The notes under the pieces are model-generated. The model saw only the letters and a list, made by a program, of their open reading frames with translations. It did no database searches and was not told where the DNA came from. 38,989 nucleotides of DNA. It comes from JBBDSV01 sp040904785. Its GTDB lineage: Bacteria; Actinomycetota; Nitriliruptoria; Nitriliruptorales; Nitriliruptoraceae. The stretch covers positions 1-38,989 of the forward strand of contig JBBDSV010000044.1 in NCBI GenBank assembly GCA_040904785.1, written 5' to 3'. This document shows positions 32,020 to 38,989 of the stretch, one piece after another. The translations under genes were made by a program, and so were the position numbers. Position 1 is the first letter of the stretch. Every line of letters begins with the position of its first letter.

Positions 32020-32788
32020 GCCGCAAGCGTACGGTCCCCTGCCCGCGCGTGTGCAGGCGGCACGGCACGACGAGACGATGGTCGTGCTCGAAGGTGTGCA
32101 CGCGGTCAAGCACGCGCTTCGGTTCGGTGCCGAGCTCACGCTGGCCTGCAGTCCCGATCCGACCGGCATGCATGCACTGCTCGCCGACCTCGCACCAGAC
32201 GTGGCCACCCACGATGCACTCGCTGCCACGGTTGAAGTCACCGATGACGTGTGGGCGGAGATGACCGGCGGGCGTGGCCTCCCATCGCCGCTGCTCGCGC
32301 TGACCCGGCGACCGACGTGGGCGCTCACCGACGTCCGTGCCCGCCACGGCCGCACCGTCGTGCTCGAAGCGCCGCGGCACCATGGCAACCTCGGCGCGGC
32401 GATCCGGGTCGCGGCCGCCGCGAACGCCGCCGGCGTCGTCGTGCTCGGTGGCGCTGATCCGTGGCACCCGACGAGCGTGCGTGCCGCGGCGGGGCTGCAC
32501 TTCGCGGTTCCGGTCGTCCAGGCGCCCACGCTTGCTGCCGGAGCGACCGTGCTCGACGGCGAAACCCGTCCGCGCATCGCGATCGACCCCGGCGGATCGG
32601 AAGGCACGGCGACCCCGGGCGACGCGGTGCTCGTCTTCGGCACCGAACGCGGCGGACTGTCGTCGCACGCACGGGCGCACTGCACGACGGCACGCGCCAT
32701 CCCGATGCAAGCAGGGGTCTCGAGTCTGAACTTGGCGACCGCGGTCGCCGTGCTGCTCTATGCCGACGTGGCGAACGGGCGCGAATAG
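32018..32788 (+). CDS. SpoU family RNA 2'-O-methyltransferase
   Basis: A 256-aa SpoU/TrmH (SPOUT) methyltransferase. The three conserved motifs are HHGNLGAAIRVAAAANAAGV (motif 1, with the catalytic Arg), VLVFGTERGGLS (motif 2) and IPMQAGVSSLNLATAVAVLLY (motif 3), which form the knot binding S-adenosylmethionine. It methylates ribose 2'-OH in tRNA or rRNA; target nucleotide unknown. The ATG at 32018 has GAGGAG at suitable spacing, inside the fxsA coding strand, and starts on the same catg as fxsA. An internal ATG at 32078 would drop 20 residues but has a weaker site. The 3' end overlaps the DUF885 gene by 31 bp. Confidence 0.87.
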   Translation: MPQAYGPLPARVQAARHDETMVVLEGVHAVKHALRFGAELTLACSPDPTGMHALLADLAPDVATHDALAATVEVTDDVWAEMTGGRGLPSPLLALTRRPTWALTDVRARHGRTVVLEAPRHHGNLGAAIRVAAAANAAGVVVLGGADPWHPTSVRAAAGLHFAVPVVQAPTLAAGATVLDGETRPRIAIDPGGSEGTATPGDAVLVFGTERGGLSSHARAHCTTARAIPMQAGVSSLNLATAVAVLLYADVANGRE

Positions 32789-34500
32789 TCCGGCGCGGCG
32801 GCGAGTTCGGCTGCAGCGATCGCCACTGTGGGCGTGCCGTGCGACAGCAGGCGCTGGTGGAAGTCGCGCAGGTCGGCGTTCGGACCGGCACGCTGCAGAT
32901 ATCGCCACCGCAGGTCGGCGAGTTCCTCACCGCCGACGAAATACGAGCTGAGCTGACCCGATGACAGCTTGGCGCGTTCGAGCTTTCCGTCGGCCTCCGA
33001 GGGAGCCTGGAACGCGCCGGAGACGAGCAGCTCCCGTGCGGCGGGGTCGTCGAGGTCGCCGGCGTGCAGACCGACATCGAGCATCGCGTTGGTGGCGATC
33101 CGCAGTTCGAGCTTGCGTTGCGTGATGCGGTAGTCGTCTGCGTCGACCGCTGAGCTGCCGTCGGCGCCGAATCCGGCGTCGACGACCTGCCGCTCGATGT
33201 AGACGGCCCAGCCTTCGGCGAACACCGCACGTGCCAGCAGCCGACGGGCCAGCCGCGGGTGGCGCGCCGCGTGTTCGAGCTGCACGAAGTGCCCCGGATA
33301 GCCCTCGTGGATCGCCAACGATCGCAGCTGCGCCGGGTTGTACTCGCGCAGGAAGGTGCGGACCTGCACGTCGTCCCAATCGGGCTGGACCTCGGGCACG
33401 TAATAGGTCGCTGCGGCGCGGGGATCCAACGGTGGCGGTGGCGCGAAGAAGGCAACGGCGATGTTGCGCAGGTAGGGCGGCACACGTTCGATCCGAAGCG
33501 CACTCGCCGGCGGCACGTCGATGAGGCCGACGGTCTCGGAAAACACGCGCGCCTCGTCGACCGCTCGGCAGGCCTCGGGGACGAAGTCCGCCGGCGCGAC
33601 GGCGGTGTCGGCGATCGCGGACAGGGTCCGCCGGATGCGCTCGGTCTCGTCGTCGGGCATCGGCTCGCCGGCAAACCGGCGTGACCACCCACGCGCGGTG
33701 ACCTCGGCGAGTTCATCGCGGACCGTGTCGCGCCACACGATCGCCCGGGCATGGATGTCGTGGGCCGACAGCTGCGCGCCGATGCCGTGGCGCAGCACGA
33801 ACGCGAACGCGTCGGGTCCCAGCCGCCAGTCAGCCGCCGGTTCCTCGCCCAGTTCGCTGAGCAGCGCCCCGTAGGCCTCGAGTCCTTCGGCAGCGACCTC
33901 GCCGGCGTCACGCGCCTCGGTCACCGCGCCGGTCGACTCGGCGACACGCCGGGGCAGCTCATCGCGAACGAGTTCGATGAGCTCGGGCAGCTGTTGCAAC
34001 GCCGAACGCAAATGTGGCGCGGGCACCGATTCGAGCAGCGAACCGGCCTGTTCGAGCATTTCGGGCACGCGACGTGCACGCCGCACCGCGCTGGTCATCG
34101 ACCGGCGCACGTCCATGGGGTCGTCGTCGCGGCGGCGGAGCAGTTCGTGCAGGCCGGCGGAGACGGTCTCGAGCACCGCGGTCGGGTCGAGCCGATACCG
34201 AGGACGTTGCTCGAGCAGGAACCGCCGGTAGGCGATCTCCGAGGCCAGAAGTTGCAGATCGCCGTGCGCGTGCAGCTCCGGCCCGGTCTGCGCATCGGGC
34301 AGCGACGCCTGTTGGACCGCGACCTGCGCCGCGACACGCGCGAGGTCACGGGTGCGGGCATCCAGGGCTTCGGGGCGCAAATCGGGCAATTCGCCGTCGC
34401 TGGCCCGGATGCCGAGCCGGGTGGCCTCGACCGGAGCATGGCGCGTGACCACGTCGACGTACTCGTCGACGAGCGCCTCTGCGGTCTCGAGGTGTGACAC
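32758..34500 (-). CDS. DUF885 family predicted zinc peptidase
   Basis: A 580-aa DUF885 (COG4805) protein. HEGYPGH at residues 398-404 and the following FAEGWAVYIE (E429) match the metal site of this family, which is distantly related to M32/M3-type metallopeptidases with an HExxxxH spacing. The N-terminal two thirds are helical. No signal peptide is seen, so a cytoplasmic peptidase is likely. GTG at 34500 has AAGGA upstream; the frame is open further upstream through the N-gap to 34932 but that part has no homology. The 3' end overlaps the convergent SpoU gene by 31 bp. The upstream neighbour is the divergent DEAD-box gene. Confidence 0.85.
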   Translation of the reverse strand: MSHLETAEALVDEYVDVVTRHAPVEATRLGIRASDGELPDLRPEALDARTRDLARVAAQVAVQQASLPDAQTGPELHAHGDLQLLASEIAYRRFLLEQRPRYRLDPTAVLETVSAGLHELLRRRDDDPMDVRRSMTSAVRRARRVPEMLEQAGSLLESVPAPHLRSALQQLPELIELVRDELPRRVAESTGAVTEARDAGEVAAEGLEAYGALLSELGEEPAADWRLGPDAFAFVLRHGIGAQLSAHDIHARAIVWRDTVRDELAEVTARGWSRRFAGEPMPDDETERIRRTLSAIADTAVAPADFVPEACRAVDEARVFSETVGLIDVPPASALRIERVPPYLRNIAVAFFAPPPPLDPRAAATYYVPEVQPDWDDVQVRTFLREYNPAQLRSLAIHEGYPGHFVQLEHAARHPRLARRLLARAVFAEGWAVYIERQVVDAGFGADGSSAVDADDYRITQRKLELRIATNAMLDVGLHAGDLDDPAARELLVSGAFQAPSEADGKLERAKLSSGQLSSYFVGGEELADLRWRYLQRAGPNADLRDFHQRLLSHGTPTVAIAAAELAAAPDYSRPFATSA

Positions 34501-34880
34501 GACCTGTTCCTTGCCCGTGCCGGCCACGCTAGTGGCTGGCAACGCGGGCCACCGCGTCAACCACGGTGCGTCCGTCGTGGTGCCGCCTCCGGCGCCNNNN
34601 NNNNNNACGCCTGCGCTACACTTGGTGTCCTCCTGAGCACCTGTCGGGGTGCTGGCGCGTGACCGCGCGGGTCCGAGACGACCCTCTGGTCGCAGCAGGC
34701 CACGAGAATCCAAGGTGACTTCTCGCCGCAGCGGGCCGCCCCCGTGGCGTGACACCGCTTTTTCGCGCCCGAGCCCGGCACGCGGACCTGCCGCGGACGG
34801 TGCCAGGACCGTTGACGACACGCGATCGTCAGGCACACCGTCACCTGAAGTGCCGCCGATCGCCCGGAACCGAGAGACCT
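34501..34880. other. Gene-free stretch with assembly gap and helicase leader
   Basis: Between the divergent DUF885 and DEAD-box genes. 34597-34606 are Ns, a scaffold or masking gap whose true length is unknown. After the gap, TACACT at 34617-34622 resembles a -10 element whose -35 would fall at the gap. The remaining 250 bp before the helicase look like an untranslated, hairpin-rich leader. Confidence 0.6.
34629..34880 (+). promoter_or_regulatory. Long structured 5' leader of the DEAD-box gene
   Basis: If transcription starts about seven bases after TACACT (34617-34622), the helicase mRNA has a leader of roughly 250 nt. It contains successive hairpins: AGCACC/GGTGCT (34636-34641 with 34648-34653), CGACC/GGTCG (34679-34683 with 34688-34692) and CGAGAA/TTCTCG (34703-34708 with 34720-34725), plus GACGA/TCGTC near 34815-34831. 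DEAD-box helicase genes in several bacteria have long leaders that control cold or autoregulated expression. I do not recognise a known RNA family here. Confidence 0.45.
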
Positions 34881-36638
34881 GTGACCAAAACCTTCCGTGA
34901 CCTCGGCGTCGCCGAGGAGCTGTGTGCCGCACTTGAGCGCACCGGCATCACCGACGCCTTTCCCATCCAAGAACTGTCCCTTCCGCTGGCACTGGCCGGC
35001 AACGACCTCATCGGTCAGGCACGAACCGGCACCGGCAAGACGCTGGCATTCGGCCTGCCGCTCCTGCAGCGCATTGACCCGTCGACCGCGCAGACCCAGG
35101 CACTCGTGGTCGTGCCGACCCGCGAACTGTGCGTCCAGGTCACCAATGACCTGCGCATCGGCACCGAACTCGGCGTGCGGGTCGTGTCGGTCTACGGCGG
35201 CGTCGGCTACGACGAGCAGATCGATGCACTCACGACCGGTGCGCACGTCGTCATCGGCACCCCCGGCCGCCTCATCGACCACCTCAACCGTGGCAACCTC
35301 GACTTGTCGAACGTCACCGAACTCGTCCTCGACGAGGCCGACGAAATGCTCGACATGGGCTTTCTGCCCGACGTCGAACGGCTGATCGAGGCCGCGACGG
35401 GTACCGACCGCCACACGATGCTCTTCTCGGCCACGATGCCCACCGAGATCGTGCGACTCGGCCGCCGCTACATGCACCAACCGACCTTCACCCGCGCCGA
35501 GAGCCAGGAAGTCGACACGGCACCCAACGTCGCCCAGCACTTCTTCCAGGTTCACCGCATGGACAAGCCGCGGGTGCTGGCGCGCATCCTGCAGGCACCG
35601 GGCCGCAAGGGCGTGTTCGTGTTCGTCCGCACCAAGCACATGGCCGACCGGCTCGTCACCGACCTCGAAGAGCTCGGCACCCCGGCGATCGCGATCCACG
35701 GTGATCTGCGCCAGACGACGCGTGAACGCAACCTCGACCGCTTCCGGTCGGGCAAGGCGACCGTGCTGGTCGCCACCGAAGTCGCCGCGCGCGGACTCGA
35801 CGTCACCGACGTCACGCACGTCATCAACTACGACTGCCCCGAAGACGGCAAGATGTATCTGCATCGCATCGGCCGCACGGCGCGTGCGGGCCAGGAAGGT
35901 GTCGCCATCACCTTCGCCGAGCACAACGAGACGGCGCGCCTCGACGTCATCCGCAAGACGATCGGCGCGACCGACACCGACATCGTCGAGGTCTTCTCGA
36001 CGTCGCCGTCTCTGACGGAACTCTTCGATCTGCCGGCCGAGACTCCTTGGGAGCATTTCGGCCGCTCGAACGGCTCGTCGGCGAACCGCTCACGTCCGTC
36101 GAATGGCGGCTCGTCACGCAGTGACCATGCGTCGAACGACCGCTCGTCGCGCCGGGGGCGCGCCACCCGTGGCGGATCGGCCCGCCGTGGCAGCGCGAAC
36201 GGCGATGGACGCAAGGCAGCGACCGACGCGTCGGCGACCCAGGAGCAATCGGGGCAACCGGCCGCGAGCGAGCACGCGGCGCCGGCGGCAGACGCCCCGC
36301 GCGCTCCGGCACGCGCACGGACACGCAATCGCACCACGGCCACACCTGAGGGCGGCGAGGTGCGCACGGCACGCGCACGCTCCGATCGGGACCGCAAGAC
36401 CCGGGGCGACCGCGACCACGAGGCCCGCGAGGCGCAATCGGGCAAGCCGCGCAGCGAACGCGACACCGCATCGACGAAGAAGTCGCGCTCGACGGCGCGC
36501 AGGAGTGGTTCGCGACCATCCGGTGATCGCAGCCGTCAGCCGCGCACGAGCGACGCTCCGGCGAGGAACGACGCGACGGATGTCGACACGGGCCAGGCGC
36601 GGATCACCCGCGAGGTCAAGGTCGAGCACCTGCCCTGA
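34881..36638 (+). CDS. DEAD-box RNA helicase
   Basis: A 585-aa ATP-dependent RNA helicase. The N-terminal core has FPIQ (Q motif), ARTGTGKT (motif I), PTRELC (Ia), TPGR (Ib), DEAD (II) and SAT (III). The second core has VFVRTKH (IV), ATEVAARGLDV (V) and HRIGRTAR (VI). About residues 395-585 are a low-complexity tail rich in Arg, Ser and Ala with many RS and RG steps, as in CsdA/RhlE-type helicases, where it binds RNA. Likely roles are ribosome assembly or RNA decay, especially in the cold. GTG at 34881 has GAGAG six bases upstream. It is preceded by a long hairpin-rich leader. Confidence 0.92.
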   Translation: MTKTFRDLGVAEELCAALERTGITDAFPIQELSLPLALAGNDLIGQARTGTGKTLAFGLPLLQRIDPSTAQTQALVVVPTRELCVQVTNDLRIGTELGVRVVSVYGGVGYDEQIDALTTGAHVVIGTPGRLIDHLNRGNLDLSNVTELVLDEADEMLDMGFLPDVERLIEAATGTDRHTMLFSATMPTEIVRLGRRYMHQPTFTRAESQEVDTAPNVAQHFFQVHRMDKPRVLARILQAPGRKGVFVFVRTKHMADRLVTDLEELGTPAIAIHGDLRQTTRERNLDRFRSGKATVLVATEVAARGLDVTDVTHVINYDCPEDGKMYLHRIGRTARAGQEGVAITFAEHNETARLDVIRKTIGATDTDIVEVFSTSPSLTELFDLPAETPWEHFGRSNGSSANRSRPSNGGSSRSDHASNDRSSRRGRATRGGSARRGSANGDGRKAATDASATQEQSGQPAASEHAAPAADAPRAPARARTRNRTTATPEGGEVRTARARSDRDRKTRGDRDHEAREAQSGKPRSERDTASTKKSRSTARRSGSRPSGDRSRQPRTSDAPARNDATDVDTGQARITREVKVEHLP

Positions 36639-36649
36639 CCGGTCAGTCG

Positions 36650-36664
36650 GCGCCGTGACGGCGC
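36650..36664. terminator. Possible hairpin between convergent genes
   Basis: GCGCCG-TGA-CGGCGC forms a 6-bp stem with a three-base loop 12 bp after the helicase stop and 36 bp from the stop of the convergent FHA-LuxR gene. No T run follows on either strand, so intrinsic termination is weakly supported. Confidence 0.35.
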
Positions 36665-36699
36665 AAGCCGCGCGGCGGACCCGTGCTGCCACGTCAAGG

Positions 36700-37284
36700 T
36701 CAGAGCAGTCCCAGCTTGGCGGCCTCAGCCACGGCGCCGGCGCGATTGCGCACACCGAGCTTGTCGTAGAGCTCCTGGGCGTAGGCCTTGACCGTACGTT
36801 CGGTCACACCGAGCTGATCGCCGATCTGCGCGTTCGTCATCCCGGTCGCCATCAATTCGAGCACTTCCTGCTGCCGCGGCGACAGGTGCGGCCCGGTGTC
36901 GACCATCGCCGGCACATCGAACACCACCGTGGTGTCTTCGCCCTTCGAGGCCGCTGCCGGATCCTCGAAGGTGGCGGTGACGGGGCCGAAGCTGACCTTG
37001 TCCCCGTGGTGCAACACCTTCGGTCCGTCGATAGCGGTGCCGTTGACCTTCGTGCCAGCACTCGAACCGAGGTCGGTGAGGATGATCGCTGACGTCTCGC
37101 GCCGGATCTCGGCGTGCACCCGGGAGACACGAGGATCCGGCACCACATAGGCGTTGTCGTCACGCCGGCCGAGCGTGGCGACGTCGCGGTCGAGTCGCAC
37201 GACCGTCCCCGACATCGCCCCGTCGGTGAAGTGCAGGACCGGAACCGGCACGATTTTCTGCGCCTTCTGGATGGTCGGCTCCAT
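36700..37284 (-). CDS. FHA domain-LuxR HTH transcriptional regulator
   Basis: A 194-aa protein joining an N-terminal FHA domain (about residues 24-107) to a C-terminal LuxR-type helix-turn-helix (134-194). FHA phosphothreonine-binding residues are visible: GRR (39-41), RVSRVHAEI (52-60) and LGSSAGTKVNG (72-82). The HTH has LSPRQQEVLELMATGMTNAQIGDQLGVTERTVK. Between them EDTTVVF (116-122) resembles the ETTSVF motif by which GarA/OdhI are switched: kinase-phosphorylated Thr binds the protein's own FHA domain. No receiver domain is present, so control by a Ser/Thr kinase is inferred. ATG at 37284 has GGGAGG eight bases upstream. Target genes are unknown. Confidence 0.88.
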   Translation of the reverse strand: MEPTIQKAQKIVPVPVLHFTDGAMSGTVVRLDRDVATLGRRDDNAYVVPDPRVSRVHAEIRRETSAIILTDLGSSAGTKVNGTAIDGPKVLHHGDKVSFGPVTATFEDPAAASKGEDTTVVFDVPAMVDTGPHLSPRQQEVLELMATGMTNAQIGDQLGVTERTVKAYAQELYDKLGVRNRAGAVAEAAKLGLL

Positions 37285-37413
37285 GGACGAATCCTCCCTC
37301 GTGTCGCCGGGCAGTGCCCGAACGGTCGGTCATTCTCGCCTACCGTTTGACGATTGGCGCACGTCTTGACCCGTCCTCGGAGTGTACGTATGGACAGGGG
37401 CCGAACGGACAGG

Positions 37414-38256
37414 TCAGCTGGCAGCGCGCGCCCGGCTGCGCAGGCGCGCGACGACCGCGGGAGGGGTCAGCGCTGCGCCGATCGGGTGCCCGGTGGCGCT
37501 TCCGTGGAAATCTGACCCGCCCGTGACCTCGAGTCCGAGCCGTTCGGCGACCGTGCGGTACGTGTCGCGCGTCGCCTCGTCGTGGTCGGGATGGTCAGCC
37601 TCAATGCCGGCGAGCCCGGCGGTCGCCATGGCTTCGATCGCCGCGACGTCGACGCCTTGGCCCGTCCGGTCTCCGTAGAGCCCCGGATGCGCCAGGATTG
37701 CGACACCGCCGGCGGCGACGAGCAGCGTGACGGCGTCGACCGGATCGACGGCGTGCTTCTCCACGTAGGCGGGTCCGCCGTCGGCGAGGTAGCGGTCGAA
37801 CACCTCGGCGATGGTCGTCGCCACACCGGCGTCGACGACCGCTTGGGCGATGTGTGGACGTCCGACTGGTGCGTCGCCAGCGATTGCGGCGACCTGTGAC
37901 TCGGTGATGGCGACGCCCAACGCCTGGAACTTGGCCACGATTCTGCGTGCCCGATCGGCACGTTCGTTCCGCAGTCGCGCGAGTTCGGCGATCAGTGCCT
38001 CGTCGTGCGGGTCGACCCACAGGCCGAGCACGTGCACGGACAGTCCGTCGAGTTCTGCGGAGAACTCGGTGCCGACGATGACGTCGATGGCGGAGTCTTC
38101 CGCCGCGGCTCGGGCATCGTCGAACGACGCGGTCGTGTCGTGGTCGGTCACGGCGATGCCATTGAGTCCGAGCGCTGCCGCCGCGGCGACGTTGTCGGCG
38201 ACACGCGTCGTCCCGTCGGAATGCGTCGAATGGGTGTGCAGGTCGTATCCGGACAT
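37414..38256 (-). CDS. PHP domain phosphoesterase (TrpH/YciV-like)
   Basis: A 280-aa PHP-domain protein. DLHTHSTHSDG at residues 5-15 (H7, H9), VTDHDT, GTEFSA, LAHPG and the C-terminal GSDFHG are the four-His-plus-acid metal motifs, all intact. Characterised relatives (YciV/RNase AM, 3',5'-nucleotide bisphosphatases) remove nucleotides from RNA 5' ends or hydrolyse pAp. ATG at 38256 has TTGGAG six bases upstream; a TTG at 38268 is less likely. It is divergent from the last gene of the window and 129 bp upstream of the FHA-LuxR gene on the same strand. Confidence 0.88.
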   Translation of the reverse strand: MSGYDLHTHSTHSDGTTRVADNVAAAAALGLNGIAVTDHDTTASFDDARAAAEDSAIDVIVGTEFSAELDGLSVHVLGLWVDPHDEALIAELARLRNERADRARRIVAKFQALGVAITESQVAAIAGDAPVGRPHIAQAVVDAGVATTIAEVFDRYLADGGPAYVEKHAVDPVDAVTLLVAAGGVAILAHPGLYGDRTGQGVDVAAIEAMATAGLAGIEADHPDHDEATRDTYRTVAERLGLEVTGGSDFHGSATGHPIGAALTPPAVVARLRSRARAAS

Positions 38257-38331
38257 GTCTGGCTCCAACGCAACCGCCAGCGGCCATGGAACGGCGCGGG
38301 GTGTGATGACTTCACGCCGCGGTCACGGCGC

Positions 38332-38337
38332 TAGCAT
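38332..38337 (+). promoter_or_regulatory. Candidate -10 element for the last gene
   Basis: TAGCAT lies 40 bp before the ATG at 38378 and is followed by a second CGCTAG at 38344-38349, a short direct repeat. Similar TAGCGT elements precede other genes here. No -35 is evident. Confidence 0.3.
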
Positions 38338-38377
38338 CCGTGACGCTAGTGGTCCCGAAGACGAAAGAGCGCCGCGC

Positions 38378-38989
38378 ATGTCCCGGGTTCGCGTGATGTC
38401 GGCCATGGCCTACGACCTCGAGTCCTACGACGACACGGGGATCGCTGATCCTACGGTCACGGTGCTCGGAGAACTTCCGGGCACGTCGCGCCCCTTCGAG
38501 ATCGCGCGCGTCTACAAGGGCGCCCAGGGCCGCTACGAGGAATCGCTGGCGATCGCCGATGCCGACGGCACGATCATCTGGGAGTCGGATTCCCGCGTCA
38601 TCGAACTGCGCGGCATGATGTTCGAAGACCTCTTCCGCACGGCGGTACGTGCACCGTTGCCGATCACCTCGGCCGACGAGCACACCCTCGTGCTGTATCT
38701 CGACGGGTCGCTCATCGCGCGCGTGCCCATCTTCATCGACGCGCCCCACTCGGTCACGAGCGCCGGCGTGTTCCGTGCGGCAGCCGACGCAGCGCTCAAG
38801 AAGAGCGCGGTGTGCTGGCTGACGATCCCGCAGGCTTCCGGCGGCGAAGTGACCCGCCCCGCGTGGTACGTGCAGCAGGGCAGCGCCCTATTCGTGCTCA
38901 CCGGCGGTGACGAACAGCAGTTGCCGGGCCTCGAACACGCCACGACCGTGACCGTGACCGTCAAGTCGAAAGACGTCAAGGCCGCGATC
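38378..38989 (+). CDS. Unknown protein, N-terminal 204 residues (runs off the window)
   Basis: An open frame from ATG at 38378 to the end of the window without a stop. AAAGAG lies about ten bases upstream. The protein has no signal peptide or membrane segment. Residues 1-130 form an alternating pattern of strands and helices with WESDSRVIELRG and LVLYLDGSLIARVPIFIDAP, which I do not recognise. Residues 140-204 (VCWLTIPQASG, then PAWYVQQGSALFVLTGGDEQQLPGL) vaguely resemble a split-barrel FMN/F420-binding protein, where a ...RPVWYV... strand follows a TIP/TTP strand; this is a weak resemblance only. The C-terminus is missing. It is divergent from the PHP gene. Confidence 0.65.
   Translation, partial: MSRVRVMSAMAYDLESYDDTGIADPTVTVLGELPGTSRPFEIARVYKGAQGRYEESLAIADADGTIIWESDSRVIELRGMMFEDLFRTAVRAPLPITSADEHTLVLYLDGSLIARVPIFIDAPHSVTSAGVFRAAADAALKKSAVCWLTIPQASGGEVTRPAWYVQQGSALFVLTGGDEQQLPGLEHATTVTVTVKSKDVKAAI

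Noticed and set aside
34557..36056. 499-codon minus-strand frame opposite the helicase
   Set aside because: It runs through the N-gap and mirrors the DEAD-box motifs of the plus strand.

Overview
The window is GC-rich, gene-dense DNA from a draft assembly (ten Ns at 34597-34606). It looks like an actinobacterium, most plausibly class Acidimicrobiia. The pointers are a mycothiol S-conjugate amidase (Mca), a UPF0182 membrane protein, a DUF2342/TIGR03624-type zincin, an FHA regulator with a GarA-like phospho-motif, many GTG starts, and an initiator tRNA of actinobacterial type. The class is inferred from gene content only; no phylogenetic marker was compared.

Layout. 1-3302 (minus): start of a zinc-ribbon protein, an initiator tRNA-Met with a terminator hairpin, and a large UPF0182 membrane protein. 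3571-5579: two metallopeptidase-like genes, convergent and overlapping. 5580-6074: a gene-free stretch with six DnaA-box-like sequences, one a perfect TTATCCACA. 6075-8053 (plus): a HAD-IB phosphatase coupled by a GTGA overlap to a Fic protein with an unusual active-site motif. 8013-12287 (minus): a CPA2 antiporter with a universal-stress-protein tail, and a DUF255 (YyaL-like) thioredoxin-fold protein. 12288-13408: a small island with a DUF433/DUF5615 antitoxin-toxin pair, bounded by an 18-bp direct repeat. Beyond it lies a severed second copy of the DUF255 5' end. 13581-16352: a ThDP-dependent acetolactate-synthase-like enzyme and a convergent nitrilase-family hydrolase.

16353-23542: a copper nitrite reductase (NirK) fused to a C-terminal cupredoxin, behind an AT-rich promoter with an inverted repeat. 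It converges on a minus-strand run of DUF302, modC, modB, modA, DUF2254, a broken GNAT gene and two small ORFs. 23670-26294 (plus): a membrane PAS-GGDEF-EAL protein. 26298-30462 (minus): a probable operon of CinA-like protein, mca, MFS exporter, GNAT acetyltransferase and thioredoxin-like protein. It reads as a mycothiol-linked detoxification and export unit. 30582-34500: an unknown membrane protein, fxsA and a SpoU methyltransferase whose start codons interlock, and a DUF885 protein. 34501-38989: a structured leader and DEAD-box helicase, an FHA-LuxR regulator, a PHP phosphoesterase and the 5' part of an unknown gene.

The most unusual items are the island that appears to have re-headed the DUF255 gene, the DnaA-box cluster far from any dnaA gene, the FHA-LuxR protein with a GarA-like threonine motif, the NirK-cupredoxin fusion, and the Mca-MFS-GNAT gene set. 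There are no insertion sequences, CRISPR arrays, rRNA genes or prophage genes.
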